Source of the DNA: UBA1081 sp045658165
Lineage (GTDB): Bacteria; Bacillota; Clostridia; Oscillospirales; Acutalibacteraceae
Direction: 5' to 3'
Length of the DNA stretch: 20,824 bases
NCBI GenBank assembly: GCA_045658165.1
Contig: JAZOUN010000090.1
Coordinates: 1 to 20,824, forward strand
Both the position numbers and the translations under genes were made by a program. The notes under the pieces are model-generated. The model was not told where the DNA came from and searched no databases. It worked only from the letters and a program-made list of their open reading frames with translations. Shown in pieces: positions 6,812-12,722 of the stretch. Numbering within the stretch: the first letter of the stretch is position 1; every line of letters starts with the position of its first letter.

Positions 6812-7495
6812 ATGGCTAAAAATAAGACTAAAACAGCAAAAACATATTATGACAAAGTCCATACATGGGGCAGAATCTCAACCGTTACAGCACTTTGTGT
6901 TCTTCTCATGTTCCCTCTTGCAATATGCCTTTACCTGGGTGTATTCCCCTCATTCGCAAAGGTAATGCAGGGACTTCTCAAAGTTATTCCTCTTTATTGG
7001 GCAGTTGCCGTAGTTGAAGTTATTTTCTACACACCTATGCTCGGTGCAGGCGGCACATATCTTTCATTCGTTACAGGTAACATCGTTAACCTCAAACTCC
7101 CCTGCGCTATCAGTGCTATGGAAAGTGCAAAGGTCAAGTCAAACTCAGAAGAAGGCGAAGTTATTTCAACAATCGCAATTGCAACATCTTCAATTGTTAC
7201 AACAATTATTCTTGCAATCGGTGTTATCGCATTCGCACCTTTCCTTGAAACATTCACAAGCAGTGCGCTTCTCATGCCTGCATTCAAACAGGTTATTCCC
7301 GCACTCTTCGGTGCTCTCGGTGCAGGTTACTTTGTAAAGAACTGGAAAATTTCTTTTGCACCCATCATCATTATGCTCATTATTCTTGTTTTTGCTCCCA
7401 CAATCGGTGCATCAACACTTATCTTCCCCGGCATTGTTGCTTCTGTTCTCTGTGCATTCCTTATGTACAAGGCAGGCATGCTTGATAAAAAATAA
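6812..7495 (+). CDS. Multi-pass membrane protein, partner of the DUF5058-like protein
   Basis: 227 residues, start ATG 6812 behind GGAGGGG (6799-6805), which overlaps the end of the upstream gene. The ATG at 6797 is part of that ribosome site and is rejected. After a Lys-rich N-terminus there are about six hydrophobic segments, with a conserved-looking Gly-Ala-Gly-Gly-Thr-Tyr-Leu-Ser-Phe-Val-Thr-Gly-Asn loop near residue 75 and an acidic cytoplasmic loop near 110. The two-gene layout, with small gaps and similar size, is typical of two-subunit transporters. No terminator follows, so reading through into the micropeptide genes starting at 7572 is possible. Substrate and family name are unknown to me. 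Confidence 0.82.
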   Translation: MAKNKTKTAKTYYDKVHTWGRISTVTALCVLLMFPLAICLYLGVFPSFAKVMQGLLKVIPLYWAVAVVEVIFYTPMLGAGGTYLSFVTGNIVNLKLPCAISAMESAKVKSNSEEGEVISTIAIATSSIVTTIILAIGVIAFAPFLETFTSSALLMPAFKQVIPALFGALGAGYFVKNWKISFAPIIIMLIILVFAPTIGASTLIFPGIVASVLCAFLMYKAGMLDKK

Positions 7496-7499
7496 TTAT

Positions 7500-7550
7500 T
7501 GTACAAATATTGATTTATTATGAACAATATGTTATAATAAGTGTACAAAT
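7500..7550 (+). promoter_or_regulatory. Promoter of the micropeptide cluster with three phased TGnACAA boxes
   Basis: TTGATT (7510-7515), a 17-bp spacer and a perfect TATAAT (7533-7538) give a good sigma-A promoter, with a start near 7545. TGTACAAAT occurs at 7500-7508 and again at 7542-7550, and a partial copy, TGAACAATA, lies at 7521-7529. The three boxes begin exactly 21 bp apart, on one face of the helix. They sit just upstream of the -35, in the spacer, and over the start site. Confidence 0.7.
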
Positions 7551-7571
7551 TAAAAAGGACGTGTATTACTG

Positions 7572-7727
7572 ATGAACAAATCAGGTTTTGACGCAGTAAG
7601 ATTTATCGATTGGATCGAAAGCATCCTCGATTTCTTCATGAGACTGTTTGGTGCATTATCAAGCAAATCTGACGAAACAACAACTGTTTCAGCTGAAGAA
7701 ACAACTGTTGAACTGCCTATAGTTTAA
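7572..7727 (+). CDS. 51-residue micropeptide A: amphipathic helix plus acidic Thr-rich tail
   Basis: ATG 7572, TAA 7725-7727. AAAAAGGA (7552-7559) is a usable ribosome site, though 12 bases from the ATG is on the long side. Residues 5-32 form a strongly amphipathic helix (Ile-Asp-Trp-Ile-Glu-Ser-Ile-Leu-Asp-Phe-Phe-Met-Arg-Leu-Phe). Residues 33-51 are a Thr/Glu-rich acidic tail ending Pro-Ile-Val. There is no signal peptide and no double-glycine leader. Residues 17-32 align gap-free with the other three micropeptides. First gene of a three-gene unit with its own promoter (7510-7538) and terminator (8112-8142). Net charge is about -5, which argues against a classical cationic bacteriocin. The tail might be a leader-like or chaperone-binding part. 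Function unknown. Confidence 0.68.
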   Translation: MNKSGFDAVRFIDWIESILDFFMRLFGALSSKSDETTTVSAEETTVELPIV

Positions 7728-7838
7728 GTTAATTTTTTTGCAAAGGTTCACTAGCGAAGTCTGAATATCAACATTATGCAATGCCTGAATACTGAGTTTA
7801 CATCACATTGGGCGAATTTTTGAAAAGGAGGTCGCATA

Positions 7839-7946
7839 ATGGATAAATTTACTTCTTTCATCAACTTTATTATGAAAATTATCGACCTGATCAAAAGCAA
7901 ATTTGACAATGCAGACACAACTCAACCCGGCCAATTAAAATTGTAA
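7839..7946 (+). CDS. 35-residue micropeptide B: amphipathic, PSM-like
   Basis: ATG 7839 follows a near-perfect AAAAGGAGGT (7823-7832) by six bases, the strongest ribosome site of the cluster; TAA ends at 7946. Residues 4-22 are an amphipathic helix with Phe/Ile on one face and Lys/Asp on the other (Thr-Ser-Phe-Ile-Asn-Phe-Ile-Met-Lys-Ile-Ile-Asp-Leu-Ile-Lys). A short polar tail, Asn-Ala-Asp-Thr-Thr-Gln-Pro-Gly, follows. Net charge is about +1. The overall design resembles phenol-soluble modulins or leaderless bacteriocins, but I see no specific homology. It shares the Ser-x-x-Asn-Phe-x-Met-x-Ile motif with micropeptide D at 4204-4281. The 111-bp gap from micropeptide A shows no further frame with a ribosome site. 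Confidence 0.78.
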   Translation: MDKFTSFINFIMKIIDLIKSKFDNADTTQPGQLKL

Positions 7947-7980
7947 ATTGAAAAAATATATAAAGAATTGAGGTGTAATA

Positions 7981-8091
7981 ATGGAAACTGATATCACTGG
8001 TCTCTTTTCAGGAGTTTATGAAAGCATTTTCGGTATAATTGGCGTATTATACTCAGCTCTTATCGAACTGATTGCTACACTTGTTAAATAA
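7981..8091 (+). CDS. 36-residue micropeptide C: mostly hydrophobic helix
   Basis: ATG 7981 follows GAGGTG by five or six bases; TAA ends at 8091, twenty bases before the terminator hairpin. Apart from the acidic N-terminus (Met-Glu-Thr-Asp) the peptide is one hydrophobic helix long enough to span a membrane, with Glu14 and Glu29 and a C-terminal Lys. It aligns with micropeptides A, B and D around Glu-Ser-Ile-Phe-Gly-Ile-Ile, although Gly replaces the Met found in the others. It is the last gene of the unit, 34 bases after micropeptide B. Three different peptides of one design in one transcript suggests that they act together. Function unknown. Confidence 0.74.
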   Translation: METDITGLFSGVYESIFGIIGVLYSALIELIATLVK

Positions 8092-8111
8092 AATATCAAT
8101 TCGAACAAAGA

Positions 8112-8142
8112 AACAGTCCTGAATTCAGGACTGTTCTTTTTA
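8112..8142. terminator. Bidirectional terminator between micropeptide cluster and spmB
   Basis: A perfect 12-bp inverted repeat (AACAGTCCTGAA at 8112-8123, TTCAGGACTGTT at 8124-8135) with no extra loop bases, followed by CTTTTTAT on the plus strand. On the minus strand TTTCTTTG follows, so it can also end the spmAB transcript. The plus-strand T run overlaps the spmB stop codon. Confidence 0.88.
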
Positions 8143-8658
8143 TGCAAAAAAATATCTGACTGTAATTGCGGCGCAAATAAAACTGACAATATCACCCAGC
8201 AGTGCACACGGGATGAGAACTCCCGTTTTTTTTATCCCCACACTGCCCAGATAAACCGTAACGGCATAAAATGTGGTCTCGGTTGAACCTGCAATAACTG
8301 AGGCTATACGCCCCTGCAGGGAATCAGGCCCGCAGGTGTCGATTATATTCTCAAACACAGTAAGAGATCCGCTGCCGGACACAGGGCTGAGAATACAAAG
8401 CGGAACAACATCCCGAGGTATTCCTGCAAATTCAAAAACAGGCGAAAGCAGTTTTGTAATGACTTCTGTTCCCCCTGATGCTTTCAGCATGGCAACAGCT
8501 GTCACAAGTCCCGTAAGAACAGGCAGGAGTGTAAAAACAGTTTCTGCGCCCTGCTTCGCACCCTGAGTAAAGGTGCCGAATACATCAATTTTTTTAATTA
8601 AGCCGAAGACGATTATCAGAACAGTTACGGAAGGCAGAACAAATGATGAAAAATTCAT
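8140..8658 (-). CDS. spmB: Spore maturation protein B
   Basis: 172 residues, the usual length. An integral membrane protein of the nucleoside-recognition (Gate) domain group: hydrophobic segments near residues 7-22, 42-58, 82-95 and 120-170, and the conserved Leu-Ser-Pro-Val-Ser-Gly-Ser-Gly-Ser-Leu region and Gly-Ser-Thr-Glu-Thr-Thr-Phe-Tyr motif. In Bacillus subtilis, SpmA and SpmB are needed for proper dehydration of the spore core, and mutants make spores with lowered heat resistance. The start ATG 8658 overlaps the spmA stop as ATGA, so the two are translationally coupled. Its presence indicates an endospore-forming lineage. Confidence 0.94.
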   Translation of the reverse strand: MNFSSFVLPSVTVLIIVFGLIKKIDVFGTFTQGAKQGAETVFTLLPVLTGLVTAVAMLKASGGTEVITKLLSPVFEFAGIPRDVVPLCILSPVSGSGSLTVFENIIDTCGPDSLQGRIASVIAGSTETTFYAVTVYLGSVGIKKTGVLIPCALLGDIVSFICAAITVRYFFA

Positions 8659-9236
8659 TTACGGGAAAACCTCCCGAAGAGTTTTACACTCACCACCGCA
8701 GACGCAAGTGCAAATGCACTGCTGACCCAGACACAAAGTATTATATCCATGGGATTTTCTGCCCCGGCGGCAGATCTGAGCGTTGCCACGGTAGAGGGAA
8801 CAATTTTAAGTGCGGCAGTGTTGATTACCACAAAAGTCATCATATCCAAAGTTGCAGACTGCTTATCGGGATTGAGTCTGTTCATTTCTTTTACGGCTCT
8901 TATCCCCAACGGAGTTGCCGCGTTGCCGAGCCCGAGAACATTGGCAGCAACATTCATTGAAACGGCTTTCATTATTGAATTATCATTCTTACTGTCGGGA
9001 AAAAGCTTTTTCAGAATGGGACTGAGCATTTTTGCAAAACAATCACAAAGTCCTGATTTCTCCGCAACGTTCATAATACCGCACCACAGGCACATTGAAC
9101 CGAGAAGTTTTATGCAGAGTGATACAGCATCCGAACAGCTTTCAAGTATTGCAGATGACAGCTGAGACATTGTTCCGTTAAAAACAGCACAGATAAAAGA
9201 AAACAAAATCATAAATATCCATATGTAATTAAGCAT
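8655..9236 (-). CDS. spmA: Spore maturation protein A
   Basis: 193 residues with ATG 9236 as start, giving the family N-terminus Met-Leu-Asn-Tyr-Ile-Trp-Ile and then Phe-Asn-Gly-Thr. A TTG further upstream (9308) would add 24 polar residues unlike the family and is rejected. Conserved features include Leu-Trp-x-Gly-Ile-Met-Asn-Val-Ala-Glu-Lys-Ser-Gly near residue 58, the Asn-Val-Ala-Ala-Asn-Val-Leu-Gly-Leu-Gly-Asn-Ala-Ala-Thr-Pro-Leu-Gly block, and Asn-Thr-Ala-Ala-Leu-x-x-x-Pro-Ser-Thr. It works with SpmB in the forespore/spore membrane. The ribosome site is weak. It diverges from abrB, itself a stationary-phase regulator. Confidence 0.94.
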   Translation of the reverse strand: MLNYIWIFMILFSFICAVFNGTMSQLSSAILESCSDAVSLCIKLLGSMCLWCGIMNVAEKSGLCDCFAKMLSPILKKLFPDSKNDNSIMKAVSMNVAANVLGLGNAATPLGIRAVKEMNRLNPDKQSATLDMMTFVVINTAALKIVPSTVATLRSAAGAENPMDIILCVWVSSAFALASAVVSVKLFGRFSRK

Positions 9237-9263
9237 ACTAAACTTTATGCATTCAATTCTGAT

Positions 9264-9290
9264 ATTATAACCATGTTTGCGTTGTGACAA
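9264..9290 (-). promoter_or_regulatory. Possible spmA promoter
   Basis: On the minus strand a perfect TATAAT (9269-9264) lies 28 bases before the spmA start, with TTGTCA (9290-9285) only 15 bp upstream of it, which is short for sigma-A. In B. subtilis spmAB is read by the mother-cell factor sigma-E, and I see no convincing sigma-E -10 (CATA-type) here, so the assignment is uncertain. Confidence 0.35.
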
Positions 9291-9327
9291 TTTTTTACAG
9301 ATTAACAATTTATTTACATATTTTGTA

Positions 9328-9356
9328 TTGACAGATTTTGTGATTTATGATATATT
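9328..9356 (+). promoter_or_regulatory. Promoter of the abrB-like gene
   Basis: Consensus TTGACA (9328-9333), a 17-bp spacer, and TATATT (9351-9356). Predicted start is near 9363, leaving a 39-base leader with GGAGGT at 9389-9394. The surrounding DNA is very AT-rich, and AbrB family members often repress their own gene at such sites. Confidence 0.78.
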
Positions 9357-9401
9357 ATTGGCAGAAAAAGTCAAATAGACAAAATAACGGAGGTAATTTA
9401 A

Positions 9402-9668
9402 ATGAAAGCAACAGGCATAGTCAGAACAGTAGACAGCGTAGGAAGATTTGTAATCCCCATGGAGCTGAGAAGAAAGCTCAATATTGTGGACAGTGAAGAT
9501 GCGCTTGAAGTATTTGTTGAAGATGACAAGATCATTCTCAGAAAATACTCACCCTCATGCATTTTCTGCAAGAATCTTGACAATATTGTTGAATTCAACG
9601 ATCAGAAAATCTGCACAAGCTGTATCGAAAAACTCAATGCCGCAGCAAACGAAGCTGACAACGGATAA
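9402..9668 (+). CDS. abrB: AbrB-family transition-state regulator with zinc ribbon
   Basis: 88 residues. Residues 1-47 are a canonical AbrB swapped-hairpin DNA-binding domain (Gly-Ile-Val-Arg, then Gly-Arg-Phe-Val-Ile-Pro-Met-Glu-Leu-Arg-Arg). Residues 52-79 hold two Cys-x-x-Cys pairs (Cys-Ile-Phe-Cys and Cys-Thr-Ser-Cys), likely binding one zinc; from memory, many clostridial AbrB proteins have this. AbrB proteins bind AT-rich promoters as tetramers and keep stationary-phase genes silent during growth. It stands next to spmAB, and the micropeptide promoters may be among its targets, but that is inference. The ribosome site GGAGGT is seven bases from the ATG. Clostridial genomes carry several paralogues, so the exact orthology is open. 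Confidence 0.9.
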   Translation: MKATGIVRTVDSVGRFVIPMELRRKLNIVDSEDALEVFVEDDKIILRKYSPSCIFCKNLDNIVEFNDQKICTSCIEKLNAAANEADNG

Positions 9669-9682
9669 TTAAAATTAATAAT

Positions 9683-9719
9683 AAAAAAAATCAGGGCACT
9701 TTTAAAGTGCCCTGTTCTT
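9683..9719. terminator. Bidirectional terminator between abrB and the repeat-protein gene
   Basis: An 11-bp perfect stem, CAGGGCACTTT (9692-9702) with AAAGTGCCCTG (9704-9714), around one base. On the minus strand it is followed by eight T (A run 9683-9690), ideal for the gene ending at 9734. On the plus strand TTCTTATT follows, adequate for abrB. Confidence 0.9.
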
Positions 9720-9733
9720 ATTGATGTTGGTAA

Positions 9734-10774
9734 TTATTTGTATGTAACGTTGTTGATTGTCATCTTGTTTGTAAGTGTTGCGTAACCTGAAACAGGAACG
9801 AAAACAGCCTTAGCATCAACTTCGATGAAGTAGTTCATGATCTGCTCAAGTGATTCAACCTTGCCTGAAGCTGTGTCGAATACGAGAGTAGCTGTACAAT
9901 CTTTACCTGTAAGTTCAAACTTGTTCATTGTAACAACGCCTGAGAATTCAGCAACGATGTTATCGATTTCTGCCTGATCGAGAGGATTCATCATTGAACC
10001 TACAGCACTGTCACATGATGTAGCACCGTCTGCTGCGGGAAGAGGCTTCTTTTCATCGTTAAGAACGATAACGATTGTTGTCTTGCCGCCGCTTTCTGTC
10101 ATCTTAGCTGACTTGATCTTGCTTGCATCTGTAAGAAGACAACCCTTCTTGTTTCTGATGATGGGGATCTGATCAGCGTCGTCACGGTTCTGGAGTTCTG
10201 CTTCGTCTTCACTTGTCATAAGGTTCTGAGCGATGGGAAGAACGAGGTTACCAACTGTACCGAGATCGTAGTCATCAGCAAGTGTCTGGAATTCCTTCTT
10301 GTCGTATGTAGCAACGCCTGCCTTAAGCTGGTCCATAACTTCTGTGTACTTCTTAAGGATTTCTTCCTTTGAAGCTTCAGCAGGAGCAGATGACTGGTTG
10401 CTGTCACCTGAGGGAGCTGATGCGTCGCCTGAGGGAGCTGATGCGTCACCTGAGGGAGCTGATGCGTCGCCTGAGGGAGCTGATGCGTCACCTGAAGGAG
10501 TTGAAGCGTCACCTGAAGGAGTTGAAGCGTCACCTGAAGGAGTTGAAGCGTCACCTGAGGGAGTTGAAGGTGTTGAAGGTGTTGAAGGTGTTGAAGGTGT
10601 TGACTGCTGTGTGCCTGCCTGCTGGTTGCTGCCTGAAACAGCAACGCCTGACATAGTTGAAACCTTAGATGCTGTTACGATGCAGCAGATTGAGCATACG
10701 CAGATAGCAAGAACTGTAACAACTGAAACGAGTTTGGAAAGCACGGGTGAATCATATTCATGGCTTTTTTTCAT
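9734..10774 (-). CDS. Membrane-anchored extracellular protein with Ser/Thr/Pro/Gly repeat linker
   Basis: 346 residues with ATG 10774 as start. AAAGGGG (10792-10786) lies ahead of it, whereas the ATG at 10795 has no ribosome site. Residues ~12-36 are a single hydrophobic signal-anchor (Val-Leu-Ala-Ile-Cys-Val-Cys-Ser-Ile-Cys-Cys-Ile-Val). Residues ~55-128 are a low-complexity linker: Thr-Pro-Ser triplets, then repeats of Pro-Ser-Gly-Asp-Ala-Ser-Thr/Ala. Residues ~130-346 form a folded domain with an Asn-Lys-Lys-Gly-Cys-Leu-Leu-Thr-Asp-Ala segment and alternating beta strands ending in a Thr-Met-x-Ile-Asn-Asn motif. I recall similar secreted proteins in gut Ruminococcaceae but no named function. 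It is probably a surface-displayed binding or sensing protein. Its leader and promoter carry unusual inverted repeats (10833-10901). Confidence 0.87.
   Translation of the reverse strand: MKKSHEYDSPVLSKLVSVVTVLAICVCSICCIVTASKVSTMSGVAVSGSNQQAGTQQSTPSTPSTPSTPSTPSGDASTPSGDASTPSGDASTPSGDASAPSGDASAPSGDASAPSGDASAPSGDSNQSSAPAEASKEEILKKYTEVMDQLKAGVATYDKKEFQTLADDYDLGTVGNLVLPIAQNLMTSEDEAELQNRDDADQIPIIRNKKGCLLTDASKIKSAKMTESGGKTTIVIVLNDEKKPLPAADGATSCDSAVGSMMNPLDQAEIDNIVAEFSGVVTMNKFELTGKDCTATLVFDTASGKVESLEQIMNYFIEVDAKAVFVPVSGYATLTNKMTINNVTYK
10407..10603 (-). repeat. Seven 21-bp units followed by 9-bp units inside the linker
   Basis: Units of 21 bp start at 10407, 10428, 10449, 10470, 10491, 10512 and 10533. 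The first four are near identical (GCT/GAT variant) and the last three form a second near-identical set (GTT/GAA variant), which suggests two separate amplification events. From 10554 the pattern changes to 9-bp GTGTTGAAG units encoding Thr-Pro-Ser. All units are multiples of three, so length changes keep the frame. Confidence 0.92.
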
Positions 10775-10832
10775 ATTTGGTGTTACCCCTTTCATGGATT
10801 ATACTACATAAATTAACCCAACATATTCTTTT

Positions 10833-10901
10833 GGTGCGCATCTTCGCACCAGTTATATTAAATTTACATCAAATGAGTCAAAATGTCAAGATGTAAATTT
10901 A
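10833..10901 (-). promoter_or_regulatory. Overlapping promoters inside a 12-bp inverted repeat, plus leader hairpin
   Basis: On the minus strand, two promoters overlap. One is TTGACA (10889-10884), 17 bp, TAAATT (10866-10861); the other is TTGACT (10881-10876), 18 bp, TATAAC (10857-10852). A perfect 12-bp inverted repeat, TAAATTTACATC (10859-10870) and GATGTAAATTTA (10890-10901), brackets the -35 elements and covers the first -10, as an operator would. A GC-rich stem, GGTGCG (10833-10838) with CGCACC (10845-10850), falls at the predicted mRNA 5' end. A TATAAT at 10803-10798 is a further possible -10 with no -35. Confidence 0.6.
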
Positions 10902-10990
10902 CTTTTCTATCATTTTTTTAATAAAATTATCAAAAAATCAATTTTGCTGTTGCAGACAGGTATCATCATCAGCAATTTTGCATAATTTTA

Positions 10991-12595
10991 TCAGTCGTTT
11001 ACAATCATATCTGCAATATCTCTGAACACAGGAGCGCAGTCTGTTGCACCTGAAGTTCCGTTTTCCCTGAACACAACTATCACATACCCGGGATCTTCTG
11101 CAGGATAATACCCTGCAAACCATGTGTGAACAATTTCTTTGCCCTTTTCCCTCTGCCCTGTTTCGGCTGTTGCTGTCTTTCCTGCCGAGTCAGACTCCAT
11201 CGGTTTTGAAAGAACACCGCTGCCGGTGAGCACCGTCTGACAAAGCATTTCATTTATTCTTTCACAAACGCTGTCCGTCAGAACCTTATTATCGGTTCTG
11301 CCTGAAAAAATTTCAGTTTCTTTTCCCTGTGAATCAACCAGAGCACTTACAATATACGGTTCACGGTAATATCCGCCGTTTGCAAAGGTACAGAACAGTG
11401 CACCTATCTGCAGCGGAGTTGCAAGCAGATTTCCCTGACCGAAAGATAAATTCGCAAGTGCAGGCAGTGAATCGATTTCATCTGCCGACGGAAGATATCC
11501 CGAAGATGAAACAATCCCGTCACAGAGAACGGTTTCTTTACCGAATCCCAGTGCCGAAGCAATATTTACAATACTCTCTGCACCTGCCGTCTGACCGAGC
11601 TTTATAAAATATGAATTACATGACACAGCCATTGCGTTTTTCATATCATTTTCGCCGTGTCCCGACAATTCATGGCAATTGAAACGTACACCCGATACCA
11701 TTGTATAACCGCAGCAATCAAAAACACTGTTTTCGCTCTCTCCGTTTTCAATCGCTGCTGCCGCAACAACGGGTTTGAACACAGAACCGACCGAATAGGA
11801 GCTGAGCGCTCTGTTAAGAAAGGGCGAATCATCCGAGGTGAGTGACTCTGCAAGAGAAAATCTGTCAAAAGACGGTGCACTTGCCATTGCAAGAATTGCA
11901 GATGTCTTTGCATCAAGCACAACAACGGCTCCTTTGACGATATTATTACGCTCCATTGCGTCTTCGCAGATGCGCTGTATTTCATTATCAATCGTAAGCA
12001 CAACTCCGCCCTTTGAATCATAATTATCGTTGATTATTTCAAATCCCATACCGCTGAGCATAACACCCGAAGAATCAGCATTATACCTTACGGAAACCGT
12101 GCCCGAATATTCATTCAGCAGATCATTGAATGATTTTTCAATTCCCGTAACACCGTTACCAGTACTGTCGGTATACCCCACAAGATGCACTGCATTATCA
12201 TTCTCCGAATATCTGTTATATATAATAACATCGATTATATCATCGCAGTCACCGTTGTAGCTGTCACATTCAATTAAAAAAGGTTTACCCTGTGAAGCAA
12301 GAATCCCGGCATCGGCAAAAGCTTCTTTGTCAAGATACATTTCAAGACACTTCATCGCTTCCGTCGTCGGATTTACCGCAAGCATTGTATGAAAAGTCCT
12401 GTTCACAACGGGATTCATGTTTCTGTCATATATCATACCTCGTGTCTGACCTACCTGTATAACCCTTGAACTTCTGACAGAAGAAACATCAGAAATCATC
12501 GATACAGAGATATACGCCAACCGTACAAGCACGGCTGCAAACATCACAACAACGGTAAAAAATAAAATTATAGTTCTTTTAGCCGTAATAATCAC
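10991..12595 (-). CDS. Small class B penicillin-binding protein (transpeptidase)
   Basis: 534 residues, close in size to FtsI/PBP2-type enzymes but without PASTA domains. Residues 9-27 are the membrane anchor. Residues ~45-190 are the dimer/pedestal domain, opening with Gln-Thr-Arg-Gly-Met-Ile-Tyr-Asp-Arg. The transpeptidase domain has the active-site Ser271-Val-Phe-Lys274 and Ser325-Cys-Asn327. The third motif, normally Lys-Thr-Gly-Thr, reads Lys473-Thr-Ala-Thr-Ala, and Gly is replaced by Ala. It would cross-link peptidoglycan outside the membrane, as a division, elongation or sporulation enzyme (SpoVD-like). The start is GTG 12595; the next upstream codons run into a stop, and the GAGG ribosome site is a long 15 bases away. 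A weak hairpin with a T-rich tail follows at about 10920-10969. Confidence 0.9.
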   Translation of the reverse strand: MIITAKRTIILFFTVVVMFAAVLVRLAYISVSMISDVSSVRSSRVIQVGQTRGMIYDRNMNPVVNRTFHTMLAVNPTTEAMKCLEMYLDKEAFADAGILASQGKPFLIECDSYNGDCDDIIDVIIYNRYSENDNAVHLVGYTDSTGNGVTGIEKSFNDLLNEYSGTVSVRYNADSSGVMLSGMGFEIINDNYDSKGGVVLTIDNEIQRICEDAMERNNIVKGAVVVLDAKTSAILAMASAPSFDRFSLAESLTSDDSPFLNRALSSYSVGSVFKPVVAAAAIENGESENSVFDCCGYTMVSGVRFNCHELSGHGENDMKNAMAVSCNSYFIKLGQTAGAESIVNIASALGFGKETVLCDGIVSSSGYLPSADEIDSLPALANLSFGQGNLLATPLQIGALFCTFANGGYYREPYIVSALVDSQGKETEIFSGRTDNKVLTDSVCERINEMLCQTVLTGSGVLSKPMESDSAGKTATAETGQREKGKEIVHTWFAGYYPAEDPGYVIVVFRENGTSGATDCAPVFRDIADMIVND

Positions 12596-12662
12596 CGTAT
12601 GCTATTGTTTCCTCTTTTATATAAATAATACATATTATAACCTGTTTATATTCAACATCCGA

Positions 12663-12691
12663 TTGACCTTTTAAAAAAAGTGTGCTACAAT
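12663..12691 (+). promoter_or_regulatory. Promoter of the five-gene yaiI-to-cytidylyltransferase operon
   Basis: TTGACC (12663-12668), a 17-bp spacer and TACAAT (12686-12691) match consensus at five of six bases each. Predicted start is near 12698. An ATG at 12702 would then be nearly leaderless, which favours the ATG at 12723 as the first start. No other promoter or terminator was seen until 17031. Confidence 0.75.
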
Positions 12692-12722
12692 AAAACAGAA
12701 TATGACTTCAAGAGATGAAAAA

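Noticed and set aside
7728..7838. Possible extra micropeptide between A and B (ATG near 7776, 15 codons)
   Set aside because: There is no ribosome site, the composition is not amphipathic, and it lacks the shared motif.
9237..9308. TTG start adding 24 residues to SpmA
   Set aside because: The extension is polar and basic, unlike the SpmA N-terminus, and a TATAAT element lies within it.
10407..10603. Regular short repeats that might suggest a CRISPR array
   Set aside because: The repeats are directly adjacent without unique spacers, in frame, and coding; no cas gene is near.
10299..10811. 170-codon plus-strand frame with Ala-Ser-Pro-Glu-Gly repeats
   Set aside because: It is the complement of the 21-bp linker array; the minus-strand gene has a signal anchor, ribosome site, promoter and terminator.
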